Made by a program: the position numbers and the translations under genes. The notes beneath the pieces were generated by a model. That model did not search any database. It was not told the origin of the DNA and saw nothing but the letters and a program-made list of their open reading frames with translations. From Deltaproteobacteria bacterium RIFCSPHIGHO2_01_FULL_43_49 (GTDB taxonomy: Bacteria; UBA10199; SPLOWO2-01-44-7), in assembly GCA_001798075.1 (NCBI GenBank), contig MGRG01000014.1, positions 186,001 through 250,000 on the forward strand: a stretch of 64,000 nt of DNA, read 5' to 3'. Of this stretch, positions 59,896-64,000 are shown piece by piece (the first letter of the stretch is position 1; every line of letters begins with the position of its first letter).

Positions 59896-60422
59896 AAATA
59901 CCTTTCTTCAATCTTATTTTTAAGTTCAGGATTTAGATCACTTTCTTTAAGTAATACTTGATAGGCTGTCTCTGCCGTGGGGTCCTTCGCTAGCTCCAAG
60001 CAGACCGCGGCCTCAAAACGACTTAAGTTAGGTTCGACGTGGCCTGGCTCTTTGGAGGCTCGGTCCAAATATTCATAAGCCTTTTTGAAGTCATTTTGGG
60101 CTTTATAGCAACTAGCCAAGCCATGAAGGGCTAAAATCCTGTAAAAAGGTTGTCTTGTGGCTGTTTGGTAGAGCTTTTCATAGTTGGCACTACAGGCCTC
60201 AAAATTCTTATTATCAAGGCTCTGCTTGGCCGAATGACTCAAAGATACAAGTGTTTCCAGGGCTGCCCCCTCTCTTTTCTCTGACAAAAAAATAGTCCCC
60301 ATTAGGAGGCCAGTGAAGGCAATACCCCCTGCTAAGGTTAAAACGAGGTGTATTCTGTGGGTATCGGCCCAATGAAATAAGCGGTGGGCCAGATCTTTTT
60401 GCTGTATCCCTTGCAAATCCAT
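59868..60422 (-). CDS. YfgM-like TPR membrane protein
   Basis: 184 aa from the internal ATG (MDLQGIQQKD). Single N-terminal anchor (IHLVLTLAGGIAFTGLLMGT), then TPR-like helices (NYEKLYQTATRQPFYRILAL, then HGLASCYKAQNDFKKAYEYL). In enterobacteria YfgM sits next to BamB and Der and acts in periplasmic chaperoning with the translocon; the same neighbours occur here. Divergent from the lipase gene. Confidence 0.75.
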   Translation of the reverse strand: MDLQGIQQKDLAHRLFHWADTHRIHLVLTLAGGIAFTGLLMGTIFLSEKREGAALETLVSLSHSAKQSLDNKNFEACSANYEKLYQTATRQPFYRILALHGLASCYKAQNDFKKAYEYLDRASKEPGHVEPNLSRFEAAVCLELAKDPTAETAYQVLLKESDLNPELKNKIEERYLWLQLQKQL

Positions 60423-60483
60423 TGAGAAAGCCCCTAACAAATTTCTTTTGAATCTGCAATCTAAGTTCTGTAGAATTGTAGGT

Positions 60484-61278
60484 ATGTGGTTGCGTCATCG
60501 ACTCAAAAGGCTGCGTATTAAATGGGGCAATCTTGAAACCTATTTTAAAACCCTCTCAGACGCCAACGAAGTGGAAAAACGAACCGACCTTACCCAATGC
60601 AAAAACCCTGTTTTGCTTTTATACGGTTTTGGAGCAACCAGGAGAAGTCTTTCCATTTTAGAATCGAGACTTAGAAAAGATGGATTTGGAGTCTTTTCAA
60701 TCGATTTGGGTGGGTTTCTAGAACTCTTTAATACCTCACCGATTGATAAATTGGCCAAACTCGTCGCACAAAAAATTGAAAAACTCTGTCAGCGCCATGA
60801 CCTTCCTCGCTTGAGCATTATCGGTTTTTCCAAAGGAGGTTTGATTGGTCGCTATTATGTCACCAACTTGGGTGGTGCCAAAAGAGTCCATACATTAATC
60901 ACGCTGGCTACCCCTCATCGTGGTAATCCATGGCTTCTTTTAACAGGATTTTTTTCAAAAGGATTGAGACAGATGATTCCAGCTTCGCGTTTTATGCGCA
61001 AATTGAATGCTATGCCTCCACCAAAAAATGTCTACACGGTGTCGATTTATTCCTCTCGTGACAAGACATCTCCCGCGAAATATTGCGAACTGCCAACCAA
61101 CCATCATGGCAAAAGGGTTCAAAACGTGATGTTAAACCACCTTCATCATTCTGATTTTGTGATCAAACAGAGCGCCTACCGAGAAATTTCAAAGCACCTG
61201 AACGAAGGTTTGAAGTTGGCCTCAAACGCCGTAGTTGAAGATGAGCCACAATCTCTGCAGAGAGCAGCAGAATGTTAG
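60484..61278 (+). CDS. Alpha/beta-hydrolase, triacylglycerol-lipase-like
   Basis: 264 aa from the ATG at 60484. Strand and nucleophile elbow LSIIGFSKGGLIGRYYVTNL (GFSKG, Ser nucleophile), preceded by KNPVLLLYGFGATRRSLSIL with the oxyanion-hole segment. LITLATPHRGNPWLLL and the late HLHHSDFVI supply the acidic residue and His of the triad. No signal peptide. Probably an esterase or lipase with an unknown substrate. The 3' end overlaps the convergent yihY by 116 bp. Confidence 0.85.
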   Translation: MWLRHRLKRLRIKWGNLETYFKTLSDANEVEKRTDLTQCKNPVLLLYGFGATRRSLSILESRLRKDGFGVFSIDLGGFLELFNTSPIDKLAKLVAQKIEKLCQRHDLPRLSIIGFSKGGLIGRYYVTNLGGAKRVHTLITLATPHRGNPWLLLTGFFSKGLRQMIPASRFMRKLNAMPPPKNVYTVSIYSSRDKTSPAKYCELPTNHHGKRVQNVMLNHLHHSDFVIKQSAYREISKHLNEGLKLASNAVVEDEPQSLQRAAEC

Positions 61279-62011
61279 AGACATAATAAATCCACAGAAG
61301 AAGCAAAACGAGTGCGGTGAGGGAACCGTAGATGAGGTTGTATTGATCAAAGGCCCTTAAGAAATACCAGCGAAACCACTGTTTGGCCAATAAAATGACC
61401 GCCGCAAAGAAAAGTCCTCCAAAAACCGCATACCGGAGACGGACTCGATGATGCGGAATTACGACAATAATGAAAACAAAGGCGAAGGTTGAAAATAGAA
61501 AATAAAATGGTTTGCCCCTTAAGATTTCACCCAAAGGAAAATGAAAGCCAAAACGAGTTAGAGCCCTTGTCAAAAGATCGGCGGCGGTTGGTAAAAAGAA
61601 AAAGAGAGAAATGACGCCAATCAAAACAATAGCCAAAAGGCGGGAATGAAAAAAATTGCGACTTTTTTCCGCCTCAAAAATAACATCGAGGGCTCGCTCG
61701 ATGGCCCCAAATAACAAGGTGGCAATGAATGTTAAAATAACAACACCCAAAATTCCCATAGAGTGATGTTGGCCCACCACTTGATTCAAGTTACTCGTCA
61801 GCAATTCTTTGCCTCTCGGCAATAAACTAGCAATGGCTGACAATAATTGTTGGTAGACCTCTTGAGAAGAACCCAGCAAAAATCCGACAATCGAAATGGC
61901 AATCAAGATTAATGGGATGAGAGAAAGAAGGGCACAAAAAGAGATGTGGCTCGCCAAATAAAAACAATCGTGTTTCAAAAAATTCTTAAAAACGGTTTGA
62001 GCGTGTTTCAT
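61163..62011 (-). CDS. YihY/BrkB-family membrane protein
   Basis: 282 aa with six membrane helices. The family start HDCFYLASHISFCALLSLIP, the LLFGAIERALDVIFEAEKSR segment and the ending FDQYNLIYGSLTALVLLLLW, then IYYVSNILLLSAEI, are diagnostic. Formerly misnamed ribonuclease BN; the function is unresolved. The start overlaps the der stop by 4 bp; the end is antisense to the lipase gene. Confidence 0.93.
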   Translation of the reverse strand: MKHAQTVFKNFLKHDCFYLASHISFCALLSLIPLILIAISIVGFLLGSSQEVYQQLLSAIASLLPRGKELLTSNLNQVVGQHHSMGILGVVILTFIATLLFGAIERALDVIFEAEKSRNFFHSRLLAIVLIGVISLFFFLPTAADLLTRALTRFGFHFPLGEILRGKPFYFLFSTFAFVFIIVVIPHHRVRLRYAVFGGLFFAAVILLAKQWFRWYFLRAFDQYNLIYGSLTALVLLLLWIYYVSNILLLSAEIVAHLQLRRLRPTSNLRSGALKFLGRRSV

Positions 62012-63327
62012 CTTTTAGAGCTCTTTTTCTTGAAGGTAATGCCGATCGGTATTCCTTCAACATCCAAAGCGTCCTCCAGTTGATGAATCATATAGCGACG
62101 ATAGGAGTCGGGAATCCCTTCCGGTGCATTTGCAAAAAAAATAAAATGGGGAGGAGCGCTGGCAACTTGTGTTCCATAGAAAAATTTGACCGATTTTCCT
62201 TTATGCATCGGCAAAGGATGATCCATCATGACTTTTTCAAGCCATTGGTTGAGTTTTGCGGTCGTCATCTTTTTTTGCATGGCAGCGTTTATTTCAAAGA
62301 TGGCATCCCAAATTCTTTCTGTTCCAAAACCGGTTTCTGCAGAGATAAACACAATTGGAACTTTTTGCAAATCACGCAGTTGCGGTCTCAAATCTTTCTC
62401 ATATTGTTTGAGAGTGGTTTTCATCATATCCCATTTATTAACTAAAATCAGCAGGCCCTTCCTTGCCTCCCAGACAATATGTGCCAATTGTAAATCTTGA
62501 TGCGTGACTCCTTGAGTGGCGTCCAGCAAAAAACAGACCAGATTGCTTTCATCAATAGCCTTGAGGCTTTTGAGAACACTAAATTTTTCAAGCCTTGTTT
62601 TGGTGGCACTTTTCTTTTTGATGCCCGCCGTGTCTACCAAAATAAGTTTTTTTCCATCTCGTTCTAGCAAAACATCAATGGCATCTCTTGTGGTGCCGGC
62701 TTCCTCATGAACGACTACCCTTTCTTGGCCAACCAGTTGGTTAATGAGCGTTGATTTACCGACATTGGGTCTGCCGACAATGGCTAAACGCAAAACCTTT
62801 TCAACAGGAACTTCTGTTCCCTCTTTGACAACGGGAAGTTTCTCATAAAGTGCTTCTAAAAGCTCAGAAATGCCTCTCCCATGTTCTGCCGAAATAGAAA
62901 AAATGGGGTCGAGACCGAGTTTGCTAAATTCAAGATAGCCTGTCTCTCTAGAGGAGCTATCGATCTTGTTGATGGTATAAAAACAGGGTTTTTTGATTTT
63001 ACGTAAATTTTCGACTAACGCTTGATCTAATGGGGTGAGGCCTTCAAAACCGTCCATTAAACAAATGATAAGATCAGCTTCTTGAATGGCTTGAAAAGCT
63101 TGGCCCCAAACTTTTTGATCGAGAGGTTCTTCAGCCCCGGGAATGAGTCCGCCCGTATCCACTACAACGAAGGAGCGACCGCGCCAATCGGCTAATCCAT
63201 AATGGCGGTCCCTCGTGACACCCGGTTGGTCGTCGACCAACGCTCTATATTTGCCGACAAGCCTGTTGAACAAGCGCGACTTGCCGACATTGGGTCTTCC
63301 AACAATGGCGATGATGGGTAAACTCAT
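62008..63327 (-). CDS. der: Ribosome-assembly GTPase Der (EngA)
   Basis: 439 aa from the ATG of MSLPIIAIVGRPNVGKSRLF, preceded by AAGGATG. Two tandem G domains (GRPNVGKSRLF, GRPNVGKSTLINQLVGQERV), each with DTGG/DTAG switch II and NKxD, then the KH-like C-terminal domain (PHFIFFANAPEGIPDSYRRY). Acts in 50S assembly. An upstream in-frame extension to 63375 lacks conservation and a ribosome site. Confidence 0.97.
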   Translation of the reverse strand: MSLPIIAIVGRPNVGKSRLFNRLVGKYRALVDDQPGVTRDRHYGLADWRGRSFVVVDTGGLIPGAEEPLDQKVWGQAFQAIQEADLIICLMDGFEGLTPLDQALVENLRKIKKPCFYTINKIDSSSRETGYLEFSKLGLDPIFSISAEHGRGISELLEALYEKLPVVKEGTEVPVEKVLRLAIVGRPNVGKSTLINQLVGQERVVVHEEAGTTRDAIDVLLERDGKKLILVDTAGIKKKSATKTRLEKFSVLKSLKAIDESNLVCFLLDATQGVTHQDLQLAHIVWEARKGLLILVNKWDMMKTTLKQYEKDLRPQLRDLQKVPIVFISAETGFGTERIWDAIFEINAAMQKKMTTAKLNQWLEKVMMDHPLPMHKGKSVKFFYGTQVASAPPHFIFFANAPEGIPDSYRRYMIHQLEDALDVEGIPIGITFKKKSSKR

Positions 63328-63455
63328 GGTGGGCATCCTTGACAAACTTAAACCCAAAAGGCAAGTTTCATCCACCCAAACTCATTTATAAGAAGGAACT
63401 GGCAAATTTCTTGTTGCAACCCCTTCTCTTATGTCATAATGAAGCTGCATCTACT

Positions 63456-63497
63456 CCCCGTTGGATCAGCCGCAAGGCCTCTGACGGGGTTTTGTTT
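63456..63497 (+). promoter_or_regulatory. Hairpin followed by T-run in the NYN gene leader
   Basis: CCCCGT (63456-63461) pairs with ACGGGG (63484-63489), followed by TTTTGTTT. The loop holds GGATCAGCCGCAAGGCCT with an inner GCC-GCAA-GGC tetraloop. It ends 3 bp before the ATG. Looks like an attenuator or protein-bound leader element. Confidence 0.5.
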
Positions 63498-63499
63498 AT

Positions 63500-64000
63500 A
63501 TGCCCAATGAGCCTGTTACTAAGCGCACTGTAGCCTTTATTGATGGCCAAAATCTCTTTTATTCCGTCAAGAAAGCCTTCGGCTACAAATTCCCAAATTA
63601 CGATGTCGAAAAATTGGCAAAGAAGGTCTGTCTGGAAAAAGGATGGCAACTGGATTCAATACGCTTTTACACCGGCATGCCAGATGCATCAGCCGATCCA
63701 TTTTGGCACCATTTCTGGACTGCGAAACTTGCAATCATGGGAACACGGGGCATCTACTCCTTTTCCCGCCCATTAAGATATCGTCACCAAACAACCCTGT
63801 TACCGGATGGAACCTCTACTGCAATCCTTGTTGGCCAAGAAAAAGGAGTTGATGTCCGTATAGCACTCGGTGTTGTGCGTTTGGAACTAGACAATATTTA
63901 TGATGTTGCTTTGATATTCAGCCAAGATCAGGATCTTTCTGAAGTTTCAGATGAGGTTAAAAAGATATCGACAGTCCAACACCGATGGATAAAAGTAGCG
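63500..64000 (+). CDS. NYN-domain (LabA-like) protein, C-terminus beyond window
   Basis: 167 codons by hand translation from the ATG at 63500; open at the right edge. NYN/PIN-like nuclease fold: VAFIDGQNLFYSVKKAFGYK with the first catalytic Asp, an inner IRFYTGMP strand, EKGVDVRIALGVVRLELD (second acidic set) and VALIFSQDQDLSEVSDEV. NYN proteins are predicted RNases, some acting in defence or RNA decay. The promoter (TTGCAA, then CATAAT at 63435-63440) and the hairpin leader lie just upstream. Confidence 0.85.
   Translation, partial: MPNEPVTKRTVAFIDGQNLFYSVKKAFGYKFPNYDVEKLAKKVCLEKGWQLDSIRFYTGMPDASADPFWHHFWTAKLAIMGTRGIYSFSRPLRYRHQTTLLPDGTSTAILVGQEKGVDVRIALGVVRLELDNIYDVALIFSQDQDLSEVSDEVKKISTVQHRWIKVA

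Noticed and set aside
1-64000. CRISPR arrays, rRNA genes, prophage structural genes
   Set aside because: Looked for regular short repeats, rRNA signatures and capsid/tail/terminase genes; none seen.

Overview
The window comes from the chromosome of a Gram-negative bacterium. Signal-peptide and lipoprotein genes, an L,D-transpeptidase, a SPOR protein, BamB/YfgM-like proteins and a bd-type quinol oxidase all point that way. Tightly packed operons, dispersed palindromic intergenic repeats, a RAYT transposase and a pyruvoyl-type arginine decarboxylase are what I associate with uncultivated deltaproteobacteria-like lineages. That placement is inference; no rRNA gene is present to confirm it.

Layout. 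1-9.2 kb: malic enzyme (cut by the left edge), an MsrB-MsrA fusion, a damaged BrnT/BrnA pair next to a RAYT transposase, small envelope proteins, cydAB, a dipeptide epimerase, a cupin lipoprotein and a cold-shock protein. 9.28-18.51 kb: an integrated element ending exactly in the 3' end of a tRNA-Glu gene. It carries a large serine recombinase, a small resolvase, a Panacea-domain two-gene module, an ATPase operon and an unusual array of repeats and GCCGGC-centred palindromes. 18.5-28.2 kb: tRNA-Glu and tRNA-Lys, secreted proteins of unknown function, an L,D-transpeptidase, maf, dus, and an amino-acid symporter with its own sensor kinase and response regulator. 28.2-29.5 kb: a gene-free stretch holding what looks like a large structured RNA, a FliA-like promoter and a MITE-like palindrome. 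29.5-44.6 kb: FliA-like-promoter genes, PAP2 phosphatase, a MEDS-carA-carB operon, lepB, lepA with a displaced second lepA 5' end, an amidinotransferase and a PIN toxin-antitoxin pair. 44.6-53.9 kb: SPOR protein, argS, two M16 peptidases, the arginine-to-putrescine operon (pdaD-aguB-aguA), a second structured-RNA candidate and coaE. 53.9-64 kb: pnp, rpsO, rnhB, rplS, trmD, khpA, rpsP, then BamB/YfgM-like, lipase, YihY, der and a NYN-domain gene cut by the right edge.

The most noteworthy signals are these. (1) Four near-identical FliA/sigma-28-architecture promoters (GCAACTTT-N11-G[AC]CGATAA) precede two proteins of unknown family, an arginine amidinotransferase and a non-coding region. (2) A ~600-nt region on the minus strand is closed by a 31-bp terminal stem with internal hairpins. 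(3) A nucleotidyltransferase two-gene module sits between the intact lepA gene and a displaced lepA 5' end that differs only at synonymous sites. (4) A 237-nt three-way-junction RNA candidate lies upstream of coaE. (5) A shared 29-bp operator-like inverted repeat precedes two unrelated genes.

All calls come from reading the sequence; no database search was possible.
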